Positions 35,038 to 43,540 of a DNA stretch of 50,724 nucleotides are shown here, piece after piece. The DNA is from an uncultured Acidobacteriota bacterium (GTDB lineage: Bacteria; Acidobacteriota; Terriglobia; Terriglobales; Acidobacteriaceae). Position numbers and translations under genes: made by a program. Within the stretch, counting starts at the first letter, position 1, and every line of letters begins with the position of its first letter. The stretch is from positions 1 to 50,724 of the forward strand of contig CAILAZ010000101.1 of assembly GCA_903832295.1 (NCBI GenBank), read 5' to 3'. Below the pieces are notes generated by a model. It made no database searches and was not told the DNA's origin. It was given only the letters and a program-made list of their open reading frames with translations.

Positions 35038-35240
35038 TGCTCTCTCTCTTCCAGCCTCTCGGCCGGAGCGCTCGTTTCGCTTGACCTACGAGCGTAGAAC
35101 GGATTGGCCCTGCGCCGCAAGCGGGGCTGATAGCGCACCCAGGCGACTCAATATTCAGACGCAGTGACTTTGGTCGCTGCTTGAGGGAGAGCTCCGTCCT
35201 AACCTTGCTTGTGTAATCCAACCAAGGGAGCGCTATCCGA

Positions 35241-36884
35241 ATGTTCTGTTACCAATGTGAACAAACCGCAAAAGGCCAGGGCTGCTCGCAGATCGGCGTC
35301 TGCGGCAAAGACGACAATACAGCAACACTGCAAGATCTACTGGTGCACGCCCTGAAGGGCATTTCCATGTTTGCCCATCGCGCGGCTAAGCTCGGCATCC
35401 AAGACCAGCATGTGGATGAATTCGTTGTAGAAGCACTGTTTGCCACGCTCACAAATGTGAATTTTGATCCCGTGCGAGTGGGATCGCTAGTGGCAGAAGC
35501 AGCAGAGACTCGCGACCGCGCCCGCGAGCTTTATACGGGCGCAATTGCCGCCAAGGGACTTCAGCCTGAACGTTTCAACGGCGCAAGCAAATTTCAGCCA
35601 GCATCCGGACTTGACGGATTGATCGCACAGGGGCGCACATTCAGCATTCCAGCAGCACGTCTGGAAAACGGCGGCGAGGTTGCGAACCTGCAGGAATTGA
35701 TCCTTTACGGCATCAAAGGCGTAGCCGCCTACGCCGAACATGCGCGCCAACTCGGCGGCTATGACGCCGGCGTTCACGCCACGATTCACGAAATCCTCGA
35801 TTTCCTCACCACGGCTGAGCCTTCCATGGAAGATCTGCTCGGATATGCGCTGAAGGTCGGCGAACTCAACCTGCGCGTGATGCAGCTTCTCGACAAGGCC
35901 AATACTGATGCGTTTGGCCATCCCGTTCCCACGCCTGTTCGGCTCCACCCGGTGGCTGGAAAAGCGATCCTCGTCAGTGGACACGATCTCGCCGACTTAG
36001 CTGCGCTCCTCGAGCAAACCAAGGGAACGGGCATCAAGATCTACACCCACGGTGAGATGCTGCCTGCCCATGGATATCCCAAGCTCAAAGCCAACGCTCA
36101 TCTTGTGGGTAATTACGGCGGGGCATGGCAGGACCAAGCCGAGGAATTTGCCGCGTTCCCGGGCTCGATTCTTATGACGTCAAACTGCATCCAGCAGCCG
36201 AAGAACAGTTATGGTGACCGCATCTTCACATGCGGTGCGGTCGCATGGCCGGGATTGGTCCATGTTTCCCGACATGACTTTTCACCCGTCATCGCGGCTG
36301 CGCTCGCCGCACCAGGTTTTGAAGCGAGCGGCTCGGACGAGACGATCCTCACTGGCTTCGGTCATCATGCCGTCCTCGGAGTCGCAGACCAGATCGTGAG
36401 CGCCGTAAAGGCGCGAAAGATCCGCCATTTCTTTCTCATCGGCGGCTGTGATGGAGCGCGCAGCGGACGGGACTACTACACGCGACTCGCAGAATCAGTA
36501 CCGGATGACTGCGTCATCCTTACGCTCGCTTGCGGCAAGTACCGCTTCAATAAGCTCGAATTCGGCGACATTGGGGGAATCCCGCGCCTTCTTGACATCG
36601 GCCAGTGCAACGACACTTACTCAGCCATTCAAATTGCCGTGGCGCTTGCCGGCGCGTTCGATTGCGGAGTCAACGATCTGCCGCTCTCGTTAGTCCTCTC
36701 CTGGTATGAACAGAAGGCAGTCGCAATCCTGCTCACCCTGCTGCACCTCGGCATTAAGAACATCCGCATTGGGCCGTCGTTGCCGGCGTTCATCTCGCCA
36801 GCGGTTCTGGGTCTCCTGCAGAAGAACTACAACCTGATGGCGATCACCAGCCCTGAGCAGGACCTTGCCGCCATCCTGAAATAG
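35241..36884 (+). CDS. hcp: Hybrid cluster protein (hydroxylamine reductase), class I type
   Basis: 547 aa, usual length. Cytoplasmic Fe-S protein that reduces hydroxylamine in vitro and is tied to NO reduction and protein S-nitrosylation in bacteria. The N-terminal cysteines are spaced CX2CX8CX5C (CYQC, C15, C21), the [4Fe-4S] form of class I proteins from anaerobes, not the CX2CX11CX6C [2Fe-2S] form of E. coli. Hybrid-cluster ligand regions are present: TSNCIQQPKNSYGDRIFTCG, IGGCDGARSGRDYY, LACGKYRFNK and IGQCNDTYSA. An AAGGGAG ribosome site lies 10 bases before the start. No NADH oxidoreductase (Hcr) gene follows. It is transcribed away from aroG, followed by a terminator-like hairpin. Confidence 0.95.
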   Translation: MFCYQCEQTAKGQGCSQIGVCGKDDNTATLQDLLVHALKGISMFAHRAAKLGIQDQHVDEFVVEALFATLTNVNFDPVRVGSLVAEAAETRDRARELYTGAIAAKGLQPERFNGASKFQPASGLDGLIAQGRTFSIPAARLENGGEVANLQELILYGIKGVAAYAEHARQLGGYDAGVHATIHEILDFLTTAEPSMEDLLGYALKVGELNLRVMQLLDKANTDAFGHPVPTPVRLHPVAGKAILVSGHDLADLAALLEQTKGTGIKIYTHGEMLPAHGYPKLKANAHLVGNYGGAWQDQAEEFAAFPGSILMTSNCIQQPKNSYGDRIFTCGAVAWPGLVHVSRHDFSPVIAAALAAPGFEASGSDETILTGFGHHAVLGVADQIVSAVKARKIRHFFLIGGCDGARSGRDYYTRLAESVPDDCVILTLACGKYRFNKLEFGDIGGIPRLLDIGQCNDTYSAIQIAVALAGAFDCGVNDLPLSLVLSWYEQKAVAILLTLLHLGIKNIRIGPSLPAFISPAVLGLLQKNYNLMAITSPEQDLAAILK

Positions 36885-36900
36885 TGCAAAGCAGCCCTCT

Positions 36901-36928
36901 GGCCCTGGGAGCCTGTGACCCCGGGGCC
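36901..36928 (+). terminator. Probable terminator after hcp
   Basis: A 9-bp stem GGCCCTGGG / CCCGGGGCC (one G-T pair) with a ~10-base loop, 17 bases after the hcp stop. The T tract is poor (ATCTTTGCG), so confidence is moderate. Confidence 0.5.
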
Positions 36929-36962
36929 ATCTTTGCGTGTGTTGGCAAAAAATCAAATGGAT

Positions 36963-37625
36963 CTAGTCTTGAACCGAGGTACCCAACTCCGCCGTTGTTG
37001 TCGCAATTTGTGCGGCAGCTCTTCGGGCTCTCGACTGTTTTCGCCGCCACCAGCTATATGCACCCATCAGGATCGAGCAGGCTACCACGAAGCTGACTGA
37101 CCACCGGGCGGATCGCGCAAAGACGTCCAGCCAGTCAAAAGTACGCATTGAGACCACGCCAGCAATCAACATCGTCAGGATCCAGAGCAGCGATCCTATG
37201 CCGTTGTAAATGTGAAAGCGCAAACGAGGTAACCGCGCGGCACCAGCTACGGGCGGAGCCAGATGCGCAATCCCCGGAATCCACTTGGCATAAAGCAGGG
37301 AGGTGCCTTTGAAGCGATCCAGCCCATCGTAGGCTTTTTGTTCCAAAGAATCAGGCACAAATGAGATCCGGCACATTGCGGCAATCACTCTGCGGCCCTG
37401 CCAGCGTCCCAATTCGTACCACATGGCATCCCCCAGAAGACAGGGAACTGCAGTAGCGAAGAGTACCAACCAGAATTGCATCGGATTGACCGCTACCATC
37501 GCGCCAGCAGCCAGCAACAGTGGGGAAATGAACACTGGCAAGCCGAGCCGTTCCCCCAGCGTCACAAGGAACATCCATAGCACGCCGTGGCGGGCGAGTA
37601 GGGTTGTCTCTGTCGGCAAGAACAT
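36963..37625 (-). CDS. DedA family membrane protein
   Basis: 220 aa from ATG 37625, chosen by alignment with the neighbouring paralogue; the frame is open further upstream to 37709, but without a family match there. Seen: LVTLGERLGLPVFISPLLLA near the N-terminus, GDAMWYELGRWQGRRVIAAM (the conserved G-D-x-x-x-Y-x-x-G-R of DedA/SNARE-associated proteins) and KWIPGIAHLAPPVAGAARLP (the second family motif around the re-entrant loops), followed by two C-terminal membrane helices. The family is implicated in lipid carrier (undecaprenyl phosphate, phosphatidylethanolamine) flipping and membrane homeostasis. The tail is Arg-rich and cytoplasmic. Tandem with the DedA-rhodanese gene 195 bases upstream. 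Confidence 0.88.
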   Translation of the reverse strand: MFLPTETTLLARHGVLWMFLVTLGERLGLPVFISPLLLAAGAMVAVNPMQFWLVLFATAVPCLLGDAMWYELGRWQGRRVIAAMCRISFVPDSLEQKAYDGLDRFKGTSLLYAKWIPGIAHLAPPVAGAARLPRLRFHIYNGIGSLLWILTMLIAGVVSMRTFDWLDVFARSARWSVSFVVACSILMGAYSWWRRKQSRARRAAAQIATTTAELGTSVQD

Positions 37626-37820
37626 CGGCCCGCATTCTCCTATGGATTTCCGTCGGCACAGCGAAAGGGACGCTACCCGCATCGCGCGAGAGCAGTCGCC
37701 CTCGCGCAAGAGCTGCGTCCCCCACAGTTACCTAGTGTACCGGGAAATCTCACACAATTCGTCAGGCTTCTTTACTGCTTTAACGGATTTTCTTGCCTAT
37801 AATTCTGGCTCGCCAGCTGG

Positions 37821-38798
37821 TCATGTGGTTTTGAGCATCATCATAGGCTGTCCGTCATCGCCGAAATACTGGTCCACAGAATATCCAAGTTGCTCCCACC
37901 CCGCGAGTCCGCCTGCCAGAGGCCTTACCCTGAATACTCCGAGTTTCTGCAATTCTCCGGCGACCTTCACAGCGGTCGCTTCATTCGGGCACGTGCAATA
38001 GACGACGATGTCACGGTCCGAAGGTAGTTTTCTCCATTGCTCGGCAATCTCGTCCGGGTTCATCCTGAGCGCGTTTGGAAGTGTACGCGGCGCGACAAGG
38101 AAGTCGAGCGGATGCCGCAGGTCCACGATAACTGGATCCTCGCCATCTTCGATCTGCCGGTGAAGCTCCTGCGGAGAAATGCGCGCAAGCCGCAGCGACT
38201 TCAGGAAGCTCTTTCGGCGCCAATAGCTTTGCCCCGCCAGCACTAGGGAAACTACAATGGCTAGCCCCACCGCCCACTGTGCCGTAATTACAAACAGACC
38301 CAACCAGTCGATGGTCCTCATGGAGAGAAAACCGCCCGCGAGCAGCGCGACCAGCCAGAGCACCGAACCAAGGGAGTTGTAGAGATGAAAGCGTCCCCGC
38401 GGCACGCGAGCAGCACCGGCTAATGGAACCGCCAGATGGGCGACGCCGGGAATCCACTTTGCCCAGAGCAGGGAGAGTCCTGTGTGTTTTTCCATCGCCA
38501 TTTGCGAGCGCCGGACACAGGAATCCGGTTGAAAAGAGATTCGGCACAGCACTCCGAATAGAGCGCTCCCTTTCCACCTTCCCAATTCGTACCACACCGT
38601 ATCCCCCGCCAGGCAGGCGACCGTCGTGATGAGCACAAGTATGCCGAAATGCAACCTGCCTAATGCCGCTAATGCGCCAGCCGCAATCAGCAGCGGCGTC
38701 ACAAACAGAGGAAGTCCAAGCCGTTCACCCAGCGTCGCAAGAAATATCCAGAATGCGCCGTGATTTGCCATGAACTGAAGATGTGAAGGGTGGATCAT
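37821..38798 (-). CDS. DedA family membrane protein with C-terminal rhodanese domain
   Basis: 325 aa from ATG 38798, set by AAGGA 7 bases upstream and by alignment with the next gene; a longer frame to 38891 is not supported. Residues ~1-195: DedA domain with FLATLGERLGLPLFVTPLLI, GDTVWYELGRWKGSALFGVL and KWIPGVAHLAVPLAGAARVP. Residues ~215-325: rhodanese domain with EDPVIVDLRHPLDFLVAPR and an active-site loop DIVVYCTCPNEATAVKVAGE that keeps a Cys, then LAGGLAGWEQLGYSVD. The rhodanese part would be cytoplasmic. Sulfur transfer or redox sensing for the membrane transporter half is a guess. Closely related to the adjacent 36963-37625 product, which lacks the rhodanese domain, so a tandem duplication with domain gain or loss is likely. 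Confidence 0.9.
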   Translation of the reverse strand: MIHPSHLQFMANHGAFWIFLATLGERLGLPLFVTPLLIAAGALAALGRLHFGILVLITTVACLAGDTVWYELGRWKGSALFGVLCRISFQPDSCVRRSQMAMEKHTGLSLLWAKWIPGVAHLAVPLAGAARVPRGRFHLYNSLGSVLWLVALLAGGFLSMRTIDWLGLFVITAQWAVGLAIVVSLVLAGQSYWRRKSFLKSLRLARISPQELHRQIEDGEDPVIVDLRHPLDFLVAPRTLPNALRMNPDEIAEQWRKLPSDRDIVVYCTCPNEATAVKVAGELQKLGVFRVRPLAGGLAGWEQLGYSVDQYFGDDGQPMMMLKTT

Positions 38799-39028
38799 TT
38801 GCTTTCCTTGATGTTGCGCGATTGTCCGCGACGAAAATATGAATACCGGCGTGTACACCCTTTTAATTGAGTAGATGCTCCTTCCCCGCACATCGGCTCA
38901 TTTAGCCTCCTCTGCTTTCTTCTGTACCAGCCTTTACCGGCGTAGAGCCACCGGTTAAGCTCACTTCCTTCTCTGCCTTCGGAAGGATATGATTGAGTGG
39001 CGCTTGGGAAACTCCATGGAGGATATGC

Positions 39029-39583
39029 ATGATCCCCTTGCTTGTGTTGATTGCCATTCTGGTCGTAGTAGGCCTGATCCTGGCCGGGATGTACAACGGT
39101 CTGGTTCAGCTTAAGGTCCGCGCAGACAGTGCGTGGTCTGACATTGACATTCAACTGAAACGGCGCCATGACCTGGTCCCGAATCTTGTCGAAACCGTCA
39201 AAGGCTATGCTGCTCACGAAAAGGGCACGTTTGAGAATGTGGCTCGTTACCGCTCGGCCGCCATGGCCGCCACTTCCACCGAGGATCGCGCCCAAGCCGA
39301 AGGTCAGCTCACCCAGGCCCTTCGAGGCCTGCTTGCCGTCGCCGAGGCATATCCTGAGTTGAAGGCGAATGCGCAATTCCAATCTCTGCAGCAGTCGCTC
39401 GCAGATCTGGAAGACGCTTTGCAGAATTCGCGGCGTTACTACAATGCCGTGGTCCGCGACCTGAATACAAAAATTCAATCGTTCCCGACAAACATCATCG
39501 CGGGTATGTTCAATTTCCAGCAGCGGTCGTTCTTTGAGATCACCGATCCCACCGAGCGCGCCGTGCCAACCGTGAAGTTCTAA
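39029..39583 (+). CDS. lemA: LemA family protein
   Basis: 184 aa from ATG 39029, with GGAGG at a 6-base spacing (39018-39022); an in-frame ATG at 38993 is less likely. One N-terminal membrane helix (MIPLLVLIAILVVVGLILAG), then the alpha-helical LemA domain: YNGLVQLKVRADSAWSDIDI, QLKRRHDLVPNLVETVKGYA, and the C-terminal NSRRYYNAVVRDLNTKIQSF, followed by FPTNIIAGMF. Function is unclear in bacteria; the helical domain faces outside the cytoplasm by family topology. It is followed 11 bases later by a DUF2207 membrane protein, a pairing found in many genomes, so the two probably work together in the envelope. Confidence 0.95.
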   Translation: MIPLLVLIAILVVVGLILAGMYNGLVQLKVRADSAWSDIDIQLKRRHDLVPNLVETVKGYAAHEKGTFENVARYRSAAMAATSTEDRAQAEGQLTQALRGLLAVAEAYPELKANAQFQSLQQSLADLEDALQNSRRYYNAVVRDLNTKIQSFPTNIIAGMFNFQQRSFFEITDPTERAVPTVKF

Positions 39584-39594
39584 CTCGGATCAAC

Positions 39595-41400
39595 ATGAAA
39601 CGAACTCCATCGTCGAATCTTCTGAACCCCAGTCGCCTGCGCTGGGGTTTCTTGCTGGGCGTCCTGCTTCTGCTGGCGGCTCCATCGTTTGCCCGCTCTT
39701 GGAAGATCTCGCGCTTTGACGCCCGCTACACCGTCGCGGATGACGGAACCGTCCTGATCGAAGAAGAAATCCATCCTTCCTTCACCGGGGATTACCACGG
39801 AATCGTGCGCGAGATTCCCGTCGAATATCCCGGTCCGGACGGCACCGCCTACAAGCTCTATCTAAGCGTGGACTCAGTCACTGACGAGAGCGGCGAGAAA
39901 CTTAAGTTCGAGCAGAGCACCCGCGCCGAGCGGGTAGCTGGTGGCGACCATCACGCATTCCTCGTCCTCAAGATTTACGTCGCTGGCACCGACACGGAGC
40001 GCACCGTACACATTCGCTACCGCTCCCCCAATGCCATTCGGTTTTTCAAGGACCACGACGAGTTCTACTGGAATGTCACCGGTCTCGACTCCAAGGTCTC
40101 CACCGAAGAAGCCTCCGCATTCGTTGCTTTGCCGGGAACCGCCGTATCTCGATTCAAGGCCCAGGCGTTTACCGGTAGGTTCGGCGCTCGCGAACAAGAA
40201 GCCTCAACCAGCATCGACGGAAGCAACGTCACTTTCCAGACCTCCCAACCACTTCCCCCGCGTAGCGGCCTCACGATCGACTTATGGATACCGAAGGGAG
40301 TCCTCAGGGAGCCTTCCGCCCTCGCTCGTCTCGGCTGGTTCTTAGGCGGTAATCCAGGAGCATTCCTGCCCGTATGGGCATTCGCCGTCATGTTCAGTCT
40401 CTGGTTCTGGAAGGGGCGCGATCCTGATTCCGGTCTCTCCGTCGCTCCCATGTATGAACCGCCCAAGGGCCTCACCCCTGCCGAAGCCGGCACCCTGTTA
40501 ACCGATGACATCGAGGCCCGCGATATCACATCGACACTCATTGATCTCGCGGTGAAGGGATATCTCAAGATCGTCGAAACCGAAAGCAAGGTCCTCTTCA
40601 TCACCCACAAGGACTACATCCTCCGGCTCATGAAGCCACGCAGTGAGTGGCAAGAGCTCGCCGCCCATGAGTTGGAGGTTCTCAACAACATCTTCCCGGA
40701 GGTCACCGCCGAGGAGACCTCCCTTTCCAGCCTGAAGAACCGCTTCTACATCGCGCTGCCCTCCATCCGCCAGGAGATCATGGCAGCGCTCAAGGCGAAG
40801 GACCTCTACTCGACGGACCCCGAGTCGGCCAAGGGACTTGCGCTTGTCGGAATTCTCGTCATCGCGCTGCCTTTCCTCTACCTTCAACTCACCGGACGCA
40901 TCCGGCTAACCAACTCCCCACTCGTCCTCGTCATCGGCGTGGCCATTTCAGCGCTGATTGTGTACCTTTTCGGACATCACCTCGCCGCAAAAACCGTTCG
41001 CGGCGCCCGCACCCGCATCGCCTGTCTTGGCTTCAAGGAGTTTATGACCCGCGTCGATGGGGATCGCATCAAGCGCATGCCGCCGGACACCTTTGAGAAG
41101 TTCCTCCCCTACGCCATGGCCTTTGGCGTCGAGCAGCACTGGGCCAAGGCTTTCCAGGGACTGATCACTGAGCCGCCCTCCTGGTATGTCGGGTCGGGCT
41201 ACGGAACCCCGGGCATGATGTGGACGCCCCTCATGTTCACCAACTCCATGAACACCTTCTCCACCACAGCCTTCCAGTCCTTCTCTGCCGCGCCGCAAGC
41301 TAGTTCCAGCGGTTCAGGCTTCGGGAGCGGCGGGAGTTTAGGGGGTGACGGGGGCTTTTCAGGAGGAGGCTTCGGCGGAGGCGGCACCGACGCTTTCTGA
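39595..41400 (+). CDS. DUF2207 family membrane protein with Gly-rich tail
   Basis: 601 aa. Signal or first membrane segment near residues 15-35 (LRWGFLLGVLLLLAAPSFAR), a large extracytoplasmic DUF2207 domain beginning ISRFDARYTVADDGTVLIEE and including PSFTGDYHGIVREIPVEY, a membrane helix near 255-280 (PVWAFAVMFSLWFW), a cytoplasmic part with PPKGLTPAEAGTLLTDDIEA, two more helices near 420-460 and a second cytoplasmic segment with RIKRMPPDTFEKFLPYAMAF. The last ~40 residues are Ser/Gly-rich, ending FGGGGTDAF, typical of the family. Role unknown; co-transcribed with lemA. A strong terminator follows. Confidence 0.92.
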   Translation: MKRTPSSNLLNPSRLRWGFLLGVLLLLAAPSFARSWKISRFDARYTVADDGTVLIEEEIHPSFTGDYHGIVREIPVEYPGPDGTAYKLYLSVDSVTDESGEKLKFEQSTRAERVAGGDHHAFLVLKIYVAGTDTERTVHIRYRSPNAIRFFKDHDEFYWNVTGLDSKVSTEEASAFVALPGTAVSRFKAQAFTGRFGAREQEASTSIDGSNVTFQTSQPLPPRSGLTIDLWIPKGVLREPSALARLGWFLGGNPGAFLPVWAFAVMFSLWFWKGRDPDSGLSVAPMYEPPKGLTPAEAGTLLTDDIEARDITSTLIDLAVKGYLKIVETESKVLFITHKDYILRLMKPRSEWQELAAHELEVLNNIFPEVTAEETSLSSLKNRFYIALPSIRQEIMAALKAKDLYSTDPESAKGLALVGILVIALPFLYLQLTGRIRLTNSPLVLVIGVAISALIVYLFGHHLAAKTVRGARTRIACLGFKEFMTRVDGDRIKRMPPDTFEKFLPYAMAFGVEQHWAKAFQGLITEPPSWYVGSGYGTPGMMWTPLMFTNSMNTFSTTAFQSFSAAPQASSSGSGFGSGGSLGGDGGFSGGGFGGGGTDAF

Positions 41401-41416
41401 CCTCTTGCATTGACAG

Positions 41417-41445
41417 AAGCCCCATGTTCAATCCATGGGGCTTTT
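41417..41445 (+). terminator. Intrinsic terminator after the DUF2207 gene
   Basis: Perfect 10-bp stem AAGCCCCATG / CATGGGGCTT with a 7-base loop and a run of T (CTTTT), 16 bases after the stop. It also lies at the 3' end of the convergent gene ending at 41464. Confidence 0.88.
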
Positions 41446-41463
41446 CCGTATGCGGGCCACGCC

Positions 41464-42612
41464 TCAGATCTTCAGGAAGATTCTCTTGCGGTACAGCAGC
41501 CACGTGAAGAACCAGCAAAACGCAACATAGAACAGCGAGTACCCGAGCGAAGCGAGTTGCGGTTGGGGAATTTTGTCAAAGGTAAGCTCATTGAGAGCAT
41601 CTTTATAGCTGATTAACGTTCCCTCGACCCGGACCTTGAAGGTCCAGGCTCCGATAGCTGCAAACTCAGACAGCGCGTATGCAAAGATGCAGTTGGTTCC
41701 AAACACAATCGGAAACGTCGTCCAGCGTCCGCGAAACTTCTTCACATCCAGCAGCCAGTAGCAGGCCGCCAGCGCAAGCATCGCCAGTCCCACGGTGATG
41801 AGCACGTAAGAACTTGTCCAGAGTTTCTTGTTAATCGGAAAAACGACATCCCACAGCGTACCCGCCACAAAGCACGAGACACCCACCGCAACTAAGCGGC
41901 GTAGAAGCTTCGTGGTGTCTCCTCGCATGCTACGAATCCACTCTCCGGCCGCAACCCCAAACAACGTATTCGCAATCGCCGGAAAGGTGCTCAGTATCCC
42001 CTCCGGGTCGCGCACTTTCTCGTAAAGATGTCCCCACATGGTCTTGCGATCGAGCCATGCGGCGAGGTTGCGATCAGGATCGAGCAGGGGGATGTCCACG
42101 CCTGGAATGCCAAAACCCGGAACAGGAATGAAGCGCATCACCAGCCAGTAACCGAGAAGCAGCGACGCAATCACCGCCCATCGCGCGCGTACACCAGTCC
42201 ACAAATACAACACCGACCCGAAAAGGTAGCAGAGCGCAATCCGCTGCAGCACACCGGGGATGCGCCAAGTCGCAAGGTGATAGTAGGGAAACGCGTTTAT
42301 CAGCAGACCGATCGCAAAGATGATGGCACTGCGCCGCAGGATGTGCGGCAACAACCTGAGCCGCGACTCACTGTCTTTCAATCTCGAGGAAAAAGAAAAA
42401 GTCAGGGACACGCCGGTGATAAATAGAAAGGACGGAAAGACCAGGTCGGTGGCGGTCCAGCCATTCCATTGTGAGTGTTCGAACTGCGCAAATGGATGAG
42501 AGCTGCCGTTGTTGACGATGATCATCAGGCAGATCGTGAGACCGCGAAATACATCAAGCGACATCAATCGCTGCCGTTCAGCGCCTGGAGGGACGAAAGA
42601 AATTGCGCTCAT
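41464..42612 (-). CDS. HGSNAT/DUF5009-like membrane acyltransferase
   Basis: 382 aa with about ten membrane segments. Opens with QRLMSLDVFRGLTICLMIIV, the signature of the heparan-alpha-glucosaminide N-acetyltransferase-like family (His-bearing loop SSHPFAQFEHSQWNGWTATD follows), then TDLVFPSFLFITGVSLTFSF. Family members move acetyl groups across the membrane onto amino sugars; bacterial substrates are mostly unknown. A perfect TATAAT lies 7 bases before the start codon with no ribosome site visible, so the mRNA may be leaderless or the start may be driven from elsewhere. It is a monocistronic gene convergent with lemA-DUF2207, and could serve cell-wall or polysaccharide recycling. Confidence 0.88.
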   Translation of the reverse strand: MSAISFVPPGAERQRLMSLDVFRGLTICLMIIVNNGSSHPFAQFEHSQWNGWTATDLVFPSFLFITGVSLTFSFSSRLKDSESRLRLLPHILRRSAIIFAIGLLINAFPYYHLATWRIPGVLQRIALCYLFGSVLYLWTGVRARWAVIASLLLGYWLVMRFIPVPGFGIPGVDIPLLDPDRNLAAWLDRKTMWGHLYEKVRDPEGILSTFPAIANTLFGVAAGEWIRSMRGDTTKLLRRLVAVGVSCFVAGTLWDVVFPINKKLWTSSYVLITVGLAMLALAACYWLLDVKKFRGRWTTFPIVFGTNCIFAYALSEFAAIGAWTFKVRVEGTLISYKDALNELTFDKIPQPQLASLGYSLFYVAFCWFFTWLLYRKRIFLKI

Positions 42613-42619
42613 GGGCCGG

Positions 42620-42625
42620 ATTATA
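42620..42625 (-). promoter_or_regulatory. Candidate -10 element of the acyltransferase gene
   Basis: TATAAT on the minus strand, ending 7 bases before ATG 42612. No good -35 at 16-18 bases. If real, transcription would start at or beside the A of the start codon. Confidence 0.35.
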
Positions 42626-42691
42626 GCTGGCTGTTAGGGCGAATCGCGAGTTCTCCCAGTATTTTGCTGGTTCAGCCAAACTTCGACTTGC

Positions 42692-43540
42692 CTACGACTT
42701 CCCCGAGCGGTAGGAGCCGAGCACTCGTAGCTCGACAGTGCGCGGTTCGAGTTCGGCCAGTGCTTTCACCATGCTGGGAGCTTCCGCCGAGGCGGCAACT
42801 TCCAGAAAGAATCGGTAGTGCCAGGGCTCCCCGACCAGGGGGCGGCTAACCAGACTCATCAGATCGACGGCATTATTGGCAAATGGCTCCAGCGAATGGA
42901 AGAGCGCGCCGGGTTCGTTTGCGATCGTTAACACCAGCGTTGTAGCGTCCGCTTCAGAAATGGTCTCCCCTCCGTGGGATAGGGATTGCAGCAGCGCAAA
43001 GCGGGTAAAGTTATGCGGATCGTCCTCGACTTCAGAGGCGAGGATCTGTGCGCCATACTCCCGCGCTGCAAACTCACTCGCAATCGCTCCAATCGCCGGG
43101 TTCAGTTTCTCCATGATCTGCCTGACCGAGCCTGCCGTGTCTTCAGCAACCACTTTGCCAATCCCCGGATGAGAGACAAAGAAGCGCTCGCACTGCGCGA
43201 GGGCAACCGGATGCGACTGGACTTGCCTCAACCCACCGAGTGTCGCCCCGGGACAGCCAATCACAAAGTGGCTGATGCGCAGCACAACTTCTCCGATCAT
43301 CCTTAAGCGCGACTGGTAAAGCAGGTCGTAGCAACGCAGCACCGGCCCTGCCAGCGTGTTCTCCAGGGGTGCAAGAATCAGATCCGCCCTGCCATCCTCA
43401 ATTGAGGAGAACAGAGATTCGAAGGTCGGGCACGCCACGGTCGTCACGCCGTCACCGAGCAGTTTGCGTGCGGCAATCTGGCTGAAGGCTCCAGGCTCTC
43501 CCTGGAAAGCGATGCGGGTGGTACTCGCGACGGTATGCAT
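42692..43540 (-). CDS. pheA: Prephenate dehydratase with ACT domain
   Basis: 282 aa, monofunctional form. Converts prephenate to phenylpyruvate in phenylalanine synthesis. Catalytic domain: IAFQGEPGAFSQIAARKLLG, VPLENT-type segment LILAPLENTLAGPVLRCYDL, and DPHNFTRFALLQ with the catalytic Thr-Arg-Phe. C-terminal ACT domain: TTLVLTIANEPGALFHSLEP (GAL motif) and LMSLVSRPLVGEPWHYRFFL. The usual ESRP phenylalanine-binding motif reads VSRP here, a missing key Glu, so feedback control may be altered. Start and the chorismate mutase stop overlap by one base (TAATG), so the two genes are coupled. Confidence 0.95.
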   Translation of the reverse strand: MHTVASTTRIAFQGEPGAFSQIAARKLLGDGVTTVACPTFESLFSSIEDGRADLILAPLENTLAGPVLRCYDLLYQSRLRMIGEVVLRISHFVIGCPGATLGGLRQVQSHPVALAQCERFFVSHPGIGKVVAEDTAGSVRQIMEKLNPAIGAIASEFAAREYGAQILASEVEDDPHNFTRFALLQSLSHGGETISEADATTLVLTIANEPGALFHSLEPFANNAVDLMSLVSRPLVGEPWHYRFFLEVAASAEAPSMVKALAELEPRTVELRVLGSYRSGKS

